The notes under the pieces were generated by a model, which did not search any database, was not told where the DNA came from, and saw only the letters and a list, made by a program, of their open reading frames with translations. A program made the position numbers and the translations under genes. From Angustibacter sp049994355 (lineage in GTDB: Bacteria > Actinomycetota > Actinomycetes > Actinomycetales > Angustibacteraceae), in assembly GCF_049994355.1 (NCBI RefSeq), contig NZ_CP188257.1, forward strand, positions 1,240,001 to 1,304,000: a stretch of 64,000 nucleotides of DNA, given 5' to 3'. Positions 18,269 to 26,651 of the stretch are shown here, piece after piece. The stretch's first letter is position 1, and the number at the start of each line of letters is the position of its first letter.

Positions 18269-18844
18269 TCACCCAGCGGGGTGGTCGTCGGCCTCGGCCG
18301 GCCCCTCGCGCTGCCCGGTCTGCGCTGGTATGCCCGCCGGCGCAGCACGGTCCCGGTCGTCGAGCTCCTCGAGTAGTGCGCGCAGCTCCGAACGGACGAA
18401 GTCACGCGTGGCTACCTCGCGCAGCGCGATGCGCAGCGAGGCGACCTCGCGGGTCAGGTACTCGGTGTCGGCCAGTCCGCGCTCGTCGCGGGCCCGGTCC
18501 TGCTCGCCGATGACCCGGTCGCGGTCGTCCTGGCGGTTCTGCGCGAGCAGGATCAGCGGAGCGGCGTAGGAGGCCTGCAGCGACAGGATCAGCGTGAGCA
18601 GGGTGTAGTTGAGCGCCTTGGGGTCGAACTGGAGCGAGAGCGGCGTGAACGTGTTCCAGGCGAGCCACAGCGCCACGAACACGGTCATGTAGACCAGGAA
18701 CCGAGCCGTTCCCATGAACCGGGCGAACTGCTCGGCGAACTTGGCGAACGCCTCCGGGTCGACCTGCGGCCGGCTGATCAGCGTACGGCGGACCTCGCGG
18801 GGCTGGTCCAGCCGCGGCGAGCGGGTACGGCGCTCACGAGCCAT
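18269..18844 (-). CDS. DUF1003 membrane protein
   Basis: A 191-residue protein with two adjacent membrane helices (FLVYMTVFVALWLAWNTF and LLTLILSLQASYAAPLILL) followed by NRQDDRDR, the conserved DUF1003 hallmark, and a charged C-terminal tail that could be a coiled coil. The function of DUF1003 is unproven. I use ATG 18844; it overlaps the stop of the MgtE-like gene by 11 bases, so the two are translated together. Confidence 0.85.
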   Translation of the reverse strand: MARERRTRSPRLDQPREVRRTLISRPQVDPEAFAKFAEQFARFMGTARFLVYMTVFVALWLAWNTFTPLSLQFDPKALNYTLLTLILSLQASYAAPLILLAQNRQDDRDRVIGEQDRARDERGLADTEYLTREVASLRIALREVATRDFVRSELRALLEELDDRDRAAPAGIPAQTGQREGPAEADDHPAG

Positions 18845-20147
18845 GGGCACCTCCCACAGCGGGGGCGCCGTCCGGCTGGACGTCGTCCTGCGGGCCGTCG
18901 TCGTCGCGCCAGTCGTCGGGCAGCATGTGGTCGAGCACGTCGTCCACGGTCACCGCGCCGACCAGGTGGCCGTCGTCGTCCGCGATGGGCGCGCTGACCA
19001 GGTTGTAGGTGGCCAGGAACCGGGTCACCTCGTCGAGGGTCGCCTGCGGGGTCAGTGAGCCGATGTCCTTGTCGATGATGCCGCCGACGGCCGCATGCGG
19101 CGGCTCACGCAGCATCCGCTGGATGTGCACCAGGCCGAGGAACCGCCCGGTGGGCGTCTCCAGCGGTGGGCGGCAGACGAACACGCTGGCCGCCAGCGCC
19201 GGGCTGATGTCGGCTCGGCGGACCACCGCGAGTGCCTCGGCGATGGTCGCGTCCGGCGCCAGGATGACCGGCTCGCTGGTCATCAGGCCGCCCGCGGTGT
19301 CCTCGTCGTAGCTGAGCAGCCGGCGCAGCGGGGCGGCCTCCTCGGGCTCCATGAGCTGCAGCAGGTGCTCGGCGGTCTCGGCCGGCAGCTCGGAGAGCAG
19401 GTCGGCGGCGTCGTCCGGCTCCATCGCCTCGAGCACGTCGGCGGCGCGCTCGTTCTCCAGCTGGGTGAGGATCTCGACCTGGTCGTCCTCGGGCAGCTCC
19501 TCCAGGACGTCGGCCAGCTTCTCGTCGTCCAGCGCGGCCGCCACCTCGACCCGGCGCTTGGGGGACAGGTCGTGGATGACGTCGGCCAGGTCCGCGGCCT
19601 TCAGCGACTCCAGGCTGGCCAGCAGGCTCGCGGCGCCCTGGCCGGTGCTCTCCAGGGACAGCCCGATGACCTGGTCGGCGTCCACCAGGAAGCTCTCGCC
19701 ACGCCGGCGCAGACGACCCCCCAGGCCGCGGGTCTGCCCGCCGCGCCGGACGAAGATCTTGCTGACCACCCAGTCGCGGGTGCGCTGCTGGGTCATCGCG
19801 ACGTCCTCGACGGCGACCGAGCCGGTGCCGTCGCGCAAGGTCACGGAGCGGTCCAACAGCTCGGCCAGCACCAGGGTCTCGGTGGAACGCGACTCGAACC
19901 GACGCATGTTCACGACGCCGGTCATGATCACCTGGCCGCCGTCCACGCTGGTCACCCGGGTCATCGGCAGGAACACCCGGCGTCGGCCCGGCACCTCGAC
20001 CACAAGCCCGACGACCAGCGGCGCCAGTCGCCCGGTGCGGAAGACGACGACGACATCGCGCACTCGCCCGACCTGGTCGCCGAGGGGATCGAACACGGCA
20101 AGACCGGACATGCGCGCGATGAAGACCCGAGAGGGTGCGCCGCTCAC
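18834..20147 (-). CDS. MgtE-like regulatory protein without the transport domain
   Basis: A 437-residue soluble protein. The first 150 residues resemble a PRC-barrel-like region (VFDPLGDQVGRVRDVVV); the middle has the MgtE N-terminal superhelix (repeats LADVLEELPEDDQVEIL, AADVLEAMEPDDAADLL, with the acidic residues that bind Mg2+); then the DEDTAGGLM motif and a CBS pair (about 290-420). In true MgtE transporters five membrane helices follow; here the protein ends after the CBS domains with a charged tail. I infer a magnesium sensor, possibly acting on the overlapping DUF1003 membrane protein. The same pairing occurs in mycobacteria. Confidence 0.85.
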   Translation of the reverse strand: MSGAPSRVFIARMSGLAVFDPLGDQVGRVRDVVVVFRTGRLAPLVVGLVVEVPGRRRVFLPMTRVTSVDGGQVIMTGVVNMRRFESRSTETLVLAELLDRSVTLRDGTGSVAVEDVAMTQQRTRDWVVSKIFVRRGGQTRGLGGRLRRRGESFLVDADQVIGLSLESTGQGAASLLASLESLKAADLADVIHDLSPKRRVEVAAALDDEKLADVLEELPEDDQVEILTQLENERAADVLEAMEPDDAADLLSELPAETAEHLLQLMEPEEAAPLRRLLSYDEDTAGGLMTSEPVILAPDATIAEALAVVRRADISPALAASVFVCRPPLETPTGRFLGLVHIQRMLREPPHAAVGGIIDKDIGSLTPQATLDEVTRFLATYNLVSAPIADDDGHLVGAVTVDDVLDHMLPDDWRDDDGPQDDVQPDGAPAVGGAHGS

Positions 20148-20168
20148 GCAGGTCAGGCTAGCGCCGCG

Positions 20169-20174
20169 TACGCT
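20169..20174 (+). promoter_or_regulatory. Leaderless -10 element of the PhzF-like gene
   Basis: TACGCT, 7 bases before GTG 20182. It decides the start five codons upstream of the first ATG. Confidence 0.5.
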
Positions 20175-20181
20175 GCGGCCG

Positions 20182-21153
20182 GTGGACGCTAGGCGGATGC
20201 TGGACTACGACGTCGTCGACGTCTTCACCGATCGGGCCTTCGCGGGCAACCCGCTGGCGGTCGTGCACGGCGCGCAGGGCCTGTCCACCGGGCAGCTGCA
20301 ACAGCTGGCGCGCGAGTTCAGCTACTCGGAGTCGGCCTTCCCGATGTCGCCCACCGGTCCGTCCGACTGTGTGTCGGACGACGCTTCTTCGGGTTGCGCG
20401 GACTACCGGCTGCGGATCTTCACGCCGAGCGGCGAGCTGCCGTTCGCCGGCCATCCGTCGATCGGTACGGCGTGGGTGCTCAGGTCGCGCGGCCTGCTGG
20501 CCGGGCCGACGGCGTCCCAGGAGTGCGGCGCCGGGCGGGCGGCACTGCACCTGGGCGACGCGGACGACGGCCTGGTCTGGCTGACCGGCCTGTCGCCCAT
20601 GTGCCGGGGCGTGCTCGGCGGGCCAGACGTCGCGCTGGCGCTCGACGCGGTGGGCCTGGTGGCCGACGACCTCGCGGGTCCGGCCACGACCGTCGCGGGC
20701 GCGGGACTCGACTTCTGCTTCCTGCTGGTGCACCCGGACGCCCTGGGTCGGGTCAATCCCGGTCTGGCAGCGCTCACCCGCCTTCGCCTCGCGCTCCAGG
20801 ACCGGTACAGCTGCGGGATCGGTGGGGTGAGCGTCGTCGTGTGGCCGGAGCCGGCCGGCGGACCGCCCGCGCGGCTGGCGGTCCGGGTGTTCTCGGACGA
20901 TGCGGGTGCGGTCGAGGACCCAGCCACCGGGTCGGCAGCGCTTGGTCTGCAGGCCGCACTCGTTGACCTGGCGCTGCTGCCCGCGGACGGCGCCAGCGAG
21001 CTGGTGCTGAGCCAGGGCACCGAGCTGGGTCGTCCCTCGACGCTGCACTGCCGAGTCGAGGCGAGGGGAGGGACGGCGGTGCGCTGCCAGGTCGGCGGAC
21101 AGGTGGTGCCGGTGGCCCGTGGGTCGATCCGGGTCCCGCCGGTCAACCGCTGA
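20182..21153 (+). CDS. PhzF-family isomerase-like protein
   Basis: A protein of about 323 residues with the diaminopimelate-epimerase-like double fold of PhzF. Conserved elements are DVFTDRAFAGNPLAVV at the N-terminus, the catalytic Glu in SYSESAF, the substrate loop FTPSGELPFAGHPSIGTA, and PATGSAALGLQAAL near the C-terminus. Members isomerise or epimerise small acids; outside phenazine clusters the substrate is usually unknown, and no phenazine genes are present. The start is GTG 20182 from the -10 spacing, or ATG 20197. An inserted Cys-containing stretch (about 60-70) is unusual. Confidence 0.87.
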   Translation: MDARRMLDYDVVDVFTDRAFAGNPLAVVHGAQGLSTGQLQQLAREFSYSESAFPMSPTGPSDCVSDDASSGCADYRLRIFTPSGELPFAGHPSIGTAWVLRSRGLLAGPTASQECGAGRAALHLGDADDGLVWLTGLSPMCRGVLGGPDVALALDAVGLVADDLAGPATTVAGAGLDFCFLLVHPDALGRVNPGLAALTRLRLALQDRYSCGIGGVSVVVWPEPAGGPPARLAVRVFSDDAGAVEDPATGSAALGLQAALVDLALLPADGASELVLSQGTELGRPSTLHCRVEARGGTAVRCQVGGQVVPVARGSIRVPPVNR

Positions 21154-21188
21154 TCGACGTCTCCGTCAGCTGACTGGATCAGCCGTTG
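21144..21188. terminator. Bidirectional hairpin containing both convergent stop codons
   Basis: Arms 21144-21155 and 21177-21188 are complementary over 12 bases with one mismatch. The plus-strand stop (21151-21153) is in the left arm and the minus-strand stop (21181-21179) in the right arm. Confidence 0.6.
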
Positions 21189-21871
21189 GCTGCATGCTGC
21201 TCGCGGGCACGCCGCTCGGCGGCCTTGCGCGCCCGGCGTCCGCGGCGGCCGCGCAGGTGCCACGGCAGCCAGCTGGACGTCGTCGCGGCGCTGGGCGCGG
21301 GCGGCGCTGCGCCGCTCGCGTCGTCGTAGGAGCCGGGTTGCTCCGCGGCCTCGCCGGTCGGCACGAAGCGGGTGATCCGCACGCCGGTCACGCGCCAGTG
21401 CTCCGGTAGCTCGGCGGGCAGTGCGGCCGAGTTGAGCCGGCCGGGGGCAAGGGCCTCGGCCGCTGCCGTCCACTCCTGGCTCGACGGGTCGAGAAGCTGC
21501 GCGCTCGCCGCCACCGTGACGAGCCGCGAGCCGGTGTCCTTGCTGCGCAGGATGAGGTCGACATCGACGCCCAGGTCGCCGAGATCCTGCTCGCCGGGGC
21601 CGCTGGCCACCAGTACGGCGCCCTCGTGCCACGCGTGCCAGACCCCCCACGCCCGCGAGCCCCCACGCGGTCGGACCCACACCAGCCCGCTCTTCGCCGC
21701 GGCCTCAGCGACCAGCGCCCCCAGCACGTCCGCCGCTCCCGCCGGCGCCGCAGCCGGCGCAGCAGACTCAGCCTCGGACCCAGCCGCGCTCAGACGCTCG
21801 GACCCAGCCGCGCTCAGACGCTCGGACCCAGCTGTGGATTCGACCGCGGGCTCCGCCTCCGACTCGCTCAC
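21179..21871 (-). CDS. Hypothetical protein with Ser/Ala repeat head
   Basis: A 230-residue protein I cannot assign. Residues 1-45 are low complexity with three SERLSAAG units from a 24-bp tandem repeat (21760-21835). Residues 50-170 form a plausible compact domain (VLGALVAEAAAKSGLVWVRP, HAWHEGAVLVASGPGEQDL, VTVAASAQLLDPSSQEW). The C-terminus is very basic (GRRGRRARKAAERRARE) and could bind nucleic acid or membrane. The pyridoxamine-oxidase-like feel of the middle part is weak. The GTG at 21871 has AAGGTG a few bases upstream. It is divergent from the EamA exporter gene, a pairing I recall from other actinobacteria. Confidence 0.65.
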   Translation of the reverse strand: MSESEAEPAVESTAGSERLSAAGSERLSAAGSEAESAAPAAAPAGAADVLGALVAEAAAKSGLVWVRPRGGSRAWGVWHAWHEGAVLVASGPGEQDLGDLGVDVDLILRSKDTGSRLVTVAASAQLLDPSSQEWTAAAEALAPGRLNSAALPAELPEHWRVTGVRITRFVPTGEAAEQPGSYDDASGAAPPAPSAATTSSWLPWHLRGRRGRRARKAAERRAREQHAANG

Positions 21872-22000
21872 GCCAGCACCTTCCCATACGAACGCAAGGC
21901 GCGGTCGGCGCAGACCGAAGGTCGGCGTCAAACGAGCCTGCGAGAGCCGACCGCAGGTCTGTGCCGACCGCGCCGACCAGCTCATGAGAAGGTCCGGAGC

Positions 22001-22936
22001 GTGGGCCAGGACGAGCAGGACAGCGCGCGGCTGACGGCTGCGCTGTTGGCGATCGGGGTCGTCGCGGTCTCGTTCTCGGCGCCGATCGCGGCGACGACGG
22101 CTGCGCCGGCGCTCGCGGTCGCGTTCTGGCGCAACGCCTTCGCGTCGGCCGGAGTGGTGCCCTTCGCCGTGATCCGCCGACGCGCCGAGCTGCGGCGGCT
22201 GTGGTCGCAGGAGCGTCGGGTGCTCGGCACGGCCGTGCTGGCCGGGTTGGCGCTGGCCGTGCACTTCGGGCTGTGGATCCCGAGCCTGCGGATGACCAGC
22301 GTGGCGGCCTCCACCGCGCTGGTCACCACGACGCCGTTGTGGACGCTCGGCATCGACTGGGCGCGCGGCAACCGGCCCCGGGCCGGGGTGCTGGCCGGGG
22401 TGCTCGTCGCATTCGCCGGCGTGCTGGTGATCACCGGCGTGGATGCGGGCTCGTCCTCGCGCCAGCTGCTCGGCGACGCGCTCGCGCTGGCCGGCGGCGC
22501 CGCGGCAGCGGTGTACACGGTGCTCGGGTCCTCGGTCCGACGTACGACCAGCACCGCCTCGTACACGGCGATCGCGTACTCGGTCTGCGCGCTCGCGCTG
22601 CTGCCCGTCTGCCTGCTGGGGCAGCAGCAGCTGGTCGGCTTCGACGCGCAGACCTGGGCCGAGCTGCTGGCGCTCACCCTGACCGCGCAGCTGCTCGGGC
22701 ACTCGCTGCTGAACCGGGCGCTGCGCACGGCCGGGGCGACTACGGTCGCGCTCGCGATCCTGTTCGAGGTACCCGGAGCGGTGATCATCGCCTGGGCCTT
22801 CTACGGGCAGCAGCCGCCGGTGGCCGTCATCCCCGGCGCCATCCTCGTACTGGTCGGGCTCGCCCTGGTCGTGCGCTCGCGGACCACCCCACGGCGGGTC
22901 GTGTCGGCGCTGGAGGTGGGCAACGTCACGGACTGA
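22001..22936 (+). CDS. EamA/DMT-family transporter
   Basis: A 311-residue inner-membrane protein with ten hydrophobic helices in two EamA halves (first half ends near GVLVITGVDAGSS; second begins LLGDALALAGGAAAAVYTVLGS). Drug/metabolite transporters of this type export small metabolites or amino acids; the substrate is unknown. The GTG at 22001 has GGAG directly upstream and gives a normal N-in first helix. Confidence 0.85.
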   Translation: MGQDEQDSARLTAALLAIGVVAVSFSAPIAATTAAPALAVAFWRNAFASAGVVPFAVIRRRAELRRLWSQERRVLGTAVLAGLALAVHFGLWIPSLRMTSVAASTALVTTTPLWTLGIDWARGNRPRAGVLAGVLVAFAGVLVITGVDAGSSSRQLLGDALALAGGAAAAVYTVLGSSVRRTTSTASYTAIAYSVCALALLPVCLLGQQQLVGFDAQTWAELLALTLTAQLLGHSLLNRALRTAGATTVALAILFEVPGAVIIAWAFYGQQPPVAVIPGAILVLVGLALVVRSRTTPRRVVSALEVGNVTD

Positions 22937-23008
22937 GTCGGGTGACCGGGCACACCCACTCTCGGTAGCCTCGCCGACGTCCAGTCCTCGATCCTTCGGG
23001 AGCCTCTG

Positions 23009-24049
23009 ATGTCCGACCAGACCGCGCCGACCGCCGCCTCTGGTGGGGTCTGGGGGCCGCAGGCCACGCCGGGCACCACGCCGGCCACGGCACCTCGCCG
23101 GCAGCGCTCGCGCCGCAGCAACCTGGCCGTGCCGGGCTCGAACCCGAAGATGATCGAGAAGGCCAAGGGGCTGGCGGCCGACCAGGTCTTCCTCGACCTC
23201 GAGGACGCGGTCGCGCCGATCGCCAAGGAAGGTGCGCGCGCCACGATCGTCGCGGCGCTGACCGAGGGCGGCTGGGGCGACAAGGTGCGCACCGTGCGGG
23301 TCAACGACTGGACGACGAAGTGGACCTTCGGTGACGTCATCGAGGTCGTCGGCGGCGCCGGTGCCGACCTGGACTGCATCATGCTGCCGAAGGTGCAGAC
23401 CGCCGAGCAGGTGGTCGCGCTCGACCTGCTGCTCACCCAGCTGGAGTCCGCGCACGGCTACGAGCCCGGCCGGATCGGCATCGAGGCGCAGATCGAGAAC
23501 GCGCTCGGCCTGACCAACGTCAACGCGATCGCGGCGGCCTCGCCGCGGGTCGAGGCCATCATCTTCGGACCGGCGGACTTCATGGCCAGCATCAACATGA
23601 AGTCGCTGGTCGTGGGTGAGCAGCCGCCCGGCTACGACGTGGGCGACGCCTATCACTACATCCTCATGCAGATCCTGATGGCGGCCCGGGCCTACGACAA
23701 GCTGGCGATCGACGGTCCGTACCTGCAGATCCGGGACGTCGAGGGTTTCACCCGGGTCGCAAGCCGTTCTGCCGCACTGGGTTTCGACGGCAAGTGGGTG
23801 CTGCACCCCGGCCAGATCGACGCGGCGAACGAGGTCTACAGCCCGCGTCAGGAGGACTACGACCACGCCGAGAACATCCTGGACGCCTACCAGCACTACA
23901 CGTCCGAGGCGGGCGGTGCGCGGGGCGCGGTGATGCTGGGCGATGAGATGATCGACGAGGCCTCGCGCAAGATGGCGCTGGTCATCTCGGCCAAGGGACG
24001 CGCCGCTGGCATGGCTCGTGGTGAGCAGTGGACGCCGCCCCAGGAGTGA
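23009..24049 (+). CDS. HpcH/HpaI-type CoA-ester lyase
   Basis: A 346-residue TIM-barrel lyase of the CitE/malyl-CoA lyase group. Key motifs are RSNLAVPGSNPKMIEKA (CoA/phosphate binding), FLDLEDAVAP with the Mg-binding Glu/Asp, the Arg of RTVRVNDW, IMLPKVQTAEQV, EAQIENALGL, and GKWVLHPGQI. It would cleave a 3-hydroxyacyl-CoA such as L-malyl- or beta-methylmalyl-CoA. The next gene is an acyl-CoA dehydrogenase, a pair also found in ethylmalonyl-CoA pathway loci, but no crotonyl-CoA carboxylase/reductase is in the window, so that role is only a possibility. Confidence 0.87.
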   Translation: MSDQTAPTAASGGVWGPQATPGTTPATAPRRQRSRRSNLAVPGSNPKMIEKAKGLAADQVFLDLEDAVAPIAKEGARATIVAALTEGGWGDKVRTVRVNDWTTKWTFGDVIEVVGGAGADLDCIMLPKVQTAEQVVALDLLLTQLESAHGYEPGRIGIEAQIENALGLTNVNAIAAASPRVEAIIFGPADFMASINMKSLVVGEQPPGYDVGDAYHYILMQILMAARAYDKLAIDGPYLQIRDVEGFTRVASRSAALGFDGKWVLHPGQIDAANEVYSPRQEDYDHAENILDAYQHYTSEAGGARGAVMLGDEMIDEASRKMALVISAKGRAAGMARGEQWTPPQE

Positions 24050-24059
24050 GCAGCCGCGA

Positions 24060-24117
24060 TGACCTGACGCAGATCGGGCACCTGCCCGGTGCGAACTGCC
24101 CCGACTTCGTCAGGTCA
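24060..24117 (+). terminator. Long inverted repeat after the CoA-ester lyase
   Basis: Ten-base arms TGACCTGACG (24060-24069) and CGTCAGGTCA (24108-24117) enclose an imperfect inner stem. A 15-base direct repeat (GTCAGCGAGGCAGGG, first copy at 24114, second at 24135) follows. It probably ends the lyase transcript. Confidence 0.55.
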
Positions 24118-24259
24118 GCGAGGCAGGGCGTCATGTCAGCGAGGCAGGGCGGCGGCCCGCGTGGCCCGGAGCACAGGTGGCGATGGTCACACCGGACGCC
24201 GCCCACAGTCGCGGCGCGCCATACTCACCGGTAGCCACCCCGACGAGGAGGAACGAACC

Positions 24260-25468
24260 GTGGGCCGCCTGCAGCACACCGAAGGACTCAGCGACGACCA
24301 GCTCGAGCTGCTGAAGCTGGTGCGCGAGTTCGTCGACGAGCAGGTCATCCCGGTCGCCACCGAGCTCGAGCACAAGGACGAGTACCCCACCGAGATCGTC
24401 GAGGGCATGAAGCAGATGGGGATCTTCGGCCTGATGATCCCCGAGGAGTACGGCGGTCTAGGCGAGTCGCTGCTCACCTACGCGCTCACCGTCGAGGAGA
24501 TCGCCCGCGGCTGGATGAGCGTCAGCGGCATCATCAACACCCACTTCATCGTGGCGCACCTGCTGATCCAGCACGGCACCGAGGAGCAGAAGCAGTGTTA
24601 CCTGCCGCGGATGGCCACCGGTGAGGTGCGCGGCGCGTTCTCGATGAGCGAGCCCGGCTGTGGCTCAGACGTCAGCGGCATCAAGACCAAGGCCGTCCGC
24701 GACGCCTCGGCCGACTCACGCGACTGGACGATCAACGGCCAGAAGATGTGGCTGACCAACGGCGGCACAGCCAACCTGGTCGCCGTGCTCACCAAGACCG
24801 ACACCGGCGCCGACTCGGTCTACAAGAACATGACGACGTTCCTGGTCGAGAAGGAGCCCGGCTTCGGCGAGACCGCGCCCGGCCTGACGGTGCCCGGCAA
24901 GATCGAGAAGATGGGCTATAAGGGCGTCGACACCACCGAGCTGATCTTCGACGGGTACCGGACGACATCCGAGCAGATCCTCGGTGGGGAGCCGGGCAAG
25001 GGCTTCTACCAGATGATGGACGGCGTCGAGGTCGGCCGCGTCAACGTCGCGGCCCGCGCGTGCGGCGTCGCGATGCGCGCGTTCGAGCTCGGCACCGCGT
25101 ACGCGCAGCAGCGCGAGACGTTCGGCAAGAAGATCGCCGAGCACCAGGCCGTGCTCTTCCGGATCGCCGAGATGGCCACCAAGGTCGAGGCCGCCCACCA
25201 GATGATGGTGATGGCCGCGCGGACCAAGGACGCCGGCCAGCGCAACGACCTGGAAGCAGGCATGGCCAAGTACCTGGCCAGCGAGTACTGCGCCCAGGTG
25301 GTCGAGGACTCCTTCCGCATCCACGGGGGGTTCGGGTACTCCAAGGAGTACGAGATCGAGCGGCTCTACCGAGAGGCCCCGATGCTGCTGATCGGTGAGG
25401 GGACCGCGGACATCCAGCGCATGATCATCGGTCGCCGCTTGCTGGAGGACTACAAGTTCCAGGGATGA
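24260..25468 (+). CDS. Acyl-CoA dehydrogenase
   Basis: A 402-residue FAD enzyme of the short/branched-chain acyl-CoA dehydrogenase type. Signatures are FSMSEPGCGSDV (FAD/substrate loop), NGQKMWLTNGG, RETFGKKIAEHQAV, and IHGGFGYSKEYEIERLYREA; the catalytic Glu is the one in IGEGTADIQ near the C-terminus. It oxidises an acyl-CoA and passes electrons to ETF. The GTG start has a perfect GGAGGAA seven bases upstream. Given the lyase next door, methylsuccinyl-CoA or a branched acyl-CoA is a possible substrate. Confidence 0.92.
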   Translation: MGRLQHTEGLSDDQLELLKLVREFVDEQVIPVATELEHKDEYPTEIVEGMKQMGIFGLMIPEEYGGLGESLLTYALTVEEIARGWMSVSGIINTHFIVAHLLIQHGTEEQKQCYLPRMATGEVRGAFSMSEPGCGSDVSGIKTKAVRDASADSRDWTINGQKMWLTNGGTANLVAVLTKTDTGADSVYKNMTTFLVEKEPGFGETAPGLTVPGKIEKMGYKGVDTTELIFDGYRTTSEQILGGEPGKGFYQMMDGVEVGRVNVAARACGVAMRAFELGTAYAQQRETFGKKIAEHQAVLFRIAEMATKVEAAHQMMVMAARTKDAGQRNDLEAGMAKYLASEYCAQVVEDSFRIHGGFGYSKEYEIERLYREAPMLLIGEGTADIQRMIIGRRLLEDYKFQG

Positions 25469-25505
25469 GAGGCTGAGGGCCTGCCGAAAAGTGAGGACCC
25501 TCAAG

Positions 25506-26009
25506 ATGGCCGCTTCGACGCCCCGCGGCGTTCGCCCCTCGCTCGCCCTCGACTTCCCGCAGTCGCTGGGCGTCTTCGACAAGTACGAGGACGCCCAACG
25601 CACCGTGGACTACCTGTCGGACCAGCAGTTCGCCGTCCAGAACGTGATGATCGTGGGCACCGACCTGCGGCAGGTGGAGCGGATCACCGGGCGGCTGACG
25701 TACGCTCGCGCGGCCATGGCCGGAGCCGCCTCGGGCGCGTGGTTCGGCCTGCTGATCGGCATCCTGCTCAGCCTGTTCAGCACCGGTGGCGACGCCTGGT
25801 CGGCGATCCTGACCGGGTTGCTGATCGGGCTGGCGTTCGGCATCGCGTTCGGCGTCGCCGGCTACGCCGCCACCGGCGGCCGCCGCGACTTCACGTCGGT
25901 CTCGCAGGTGGTCGCCACCCGGTACGAGGTGCTGGTCGAGCACAAGCTGCTGCTGGAGGCCCAGCAGCTGCTGCAGCAGATGCCGGGACGTCCGCAACAG
26001 CCGCTGTGA
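25506..26009 (+). CDS. General-stress-protein-17M-like (YflT domain) membrane protein
   Basis: A 167-residue protein: an N-terminal YflT-like domain (SLGVFDKYEDAQRTVDYLSDQQF and VMIVGTDLRQVERITGRL), then two membrane helices (GAWFGLLIGILLSLF and ILTGLLIGLAFGIAFGVAGY), then a soluble tail. In Bacillus such proteins are stress-induced, with no known activity. ATG 25506 is preceded by TGAGGA at a good distance, better than GTG 25491 which overlaps it. It may be cotranscribed with the acyl-CoA dehydrogenase 37 bases upstream. Confidence 0.82.
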   Translation: MAASTPRGVRPSLALDFPQSLGVFDKYEDAQRTVDYLSDQQFAVQNVMIVGTDLRQVERITGRLTYARAAMAGAASGAWFGLLIGILLSLFSTGGDAWSAILTGLLIGLAFGIAFGVAGYAATGGRRDFTSVSQVVATRYEVLVEHKLLLEAQQLLQQMPGRPQQPL

Positions 26010-26043
26010 TCTGACCTGCGATCAGCGCCGTGAGCTGAGACCG

Positions 26044-26430
26044 CTACTCGCGCAACCACAGGCAGAACGGGTGCCCTGCCGGGTCCAGGCACACCCGTAC
26101 GTCGTCCTGCGGCTGGTACTGCGCGAGCTCGGCCCCGCTGGCCAGGGCATGCTCGAGAGCGCCGTTCAGGTCGTCCACGCCGACCTCGAGGTGCAGCTGC
26201 ATCTGCTGGTCGCCCTCGAGGGCCGGCCACACCGGCGCGACGTGCGCCTCCTCGAGCTGGCAGCTGATCGCGACCCCTGGCTGGGGCGGCCGCACCACCA
26301 CCCAGGTCTCGTCGGCGGAGTCCTCGTCGACCGTCCAGCCGAGCAGCCGCTCGTAGAAGCGGGCCAGCACCATGGGCTCGGGTGCGCCCAGGTTGATCGT
26401 GGTCAGTGAGATCCCGTGCGGAGCGCTCAC
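26044..26430 (-). CDS. VOC (glyoxalase-like) protein
   Basis: A 128-residue single vicinal-oxygen-chelate domain protein with two beta-alpha-beta-beta-beta modules: ISLTTINLGAPEPMVLARFYERLLGW and the second ending VRVCLDPAGHPFCLWL, the typical closing motif of actinobacterial glyoxalase/bleomycin-resistance-like proteins. The dispersed metal ligands cannot be assigned with certainty. The GTG start overlaps the stop of an upstream proline-rich mini-gene (GTGA), suggesting coupling. Confidence 0.83.
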   Translation of the reverse strand: MSAPHGISLTTINLGAPEPMVLARFYERLLGWTVDEDSADETWVVVRPPQPGVAISCQLEEAHVAPVWPALEGDQQMQLHLEVGVDDLNGALEHALASGAELAQYQPQDDVRVCLDPAGHPFCLWLRE

Positions 26431-26600
26431 GGCAGACCCGGTGCGGGATCGGGGTCCGGGAAGCCCGGGGTGGGCTCAGTGGGGACCGGCAGTGGGGGCT
26501 CGGTCGGTCCCGGACCCGGGACCGGCGTGCGCGGGTCCGGGGGGATGGGGCCGGGAGTGGGTCCGGGTGCCGGGGGATCGGGGACGACGGGTTCGCTCAT
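26427..26600 (-). CDS. Proline-rich mini-protein, coupled to the VOC gene
   Basis: A 57-residue frame consisting almost wholly of Pro, Gly, Thr, Glu and Val in PxP and PTEP units. Its stop overlaps the VOC start, and ATG 26600 has GGCGG just upstream. The composition makes a false frame in GC-rich DNA possible; the exact overlap with a real start is the main support. Confidence 0.4.
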   Translation of the reverse strand: MSEPVVPDPPAPGPTPGPIPPDPRTPVPGPGPTEPPLPVPTEPTPGFPDPDPAPGLP

Positions 26601-26651
26601 CCGCCTACCATCCCCCGACTCCGGCCACCCGGCCACCCGGCCAGCGCAGGC

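Noticed and set aside
21872..23896. Extension of the minus-strand frame that ends at 21179 to about 905 residues
   Set aside because: The upstream two thirds lie antisense to the EamA exporter and CoA-lyase genes and have shadow composition (runs of R, G, H, Q). Only the part from GTG 21871 is plausible.
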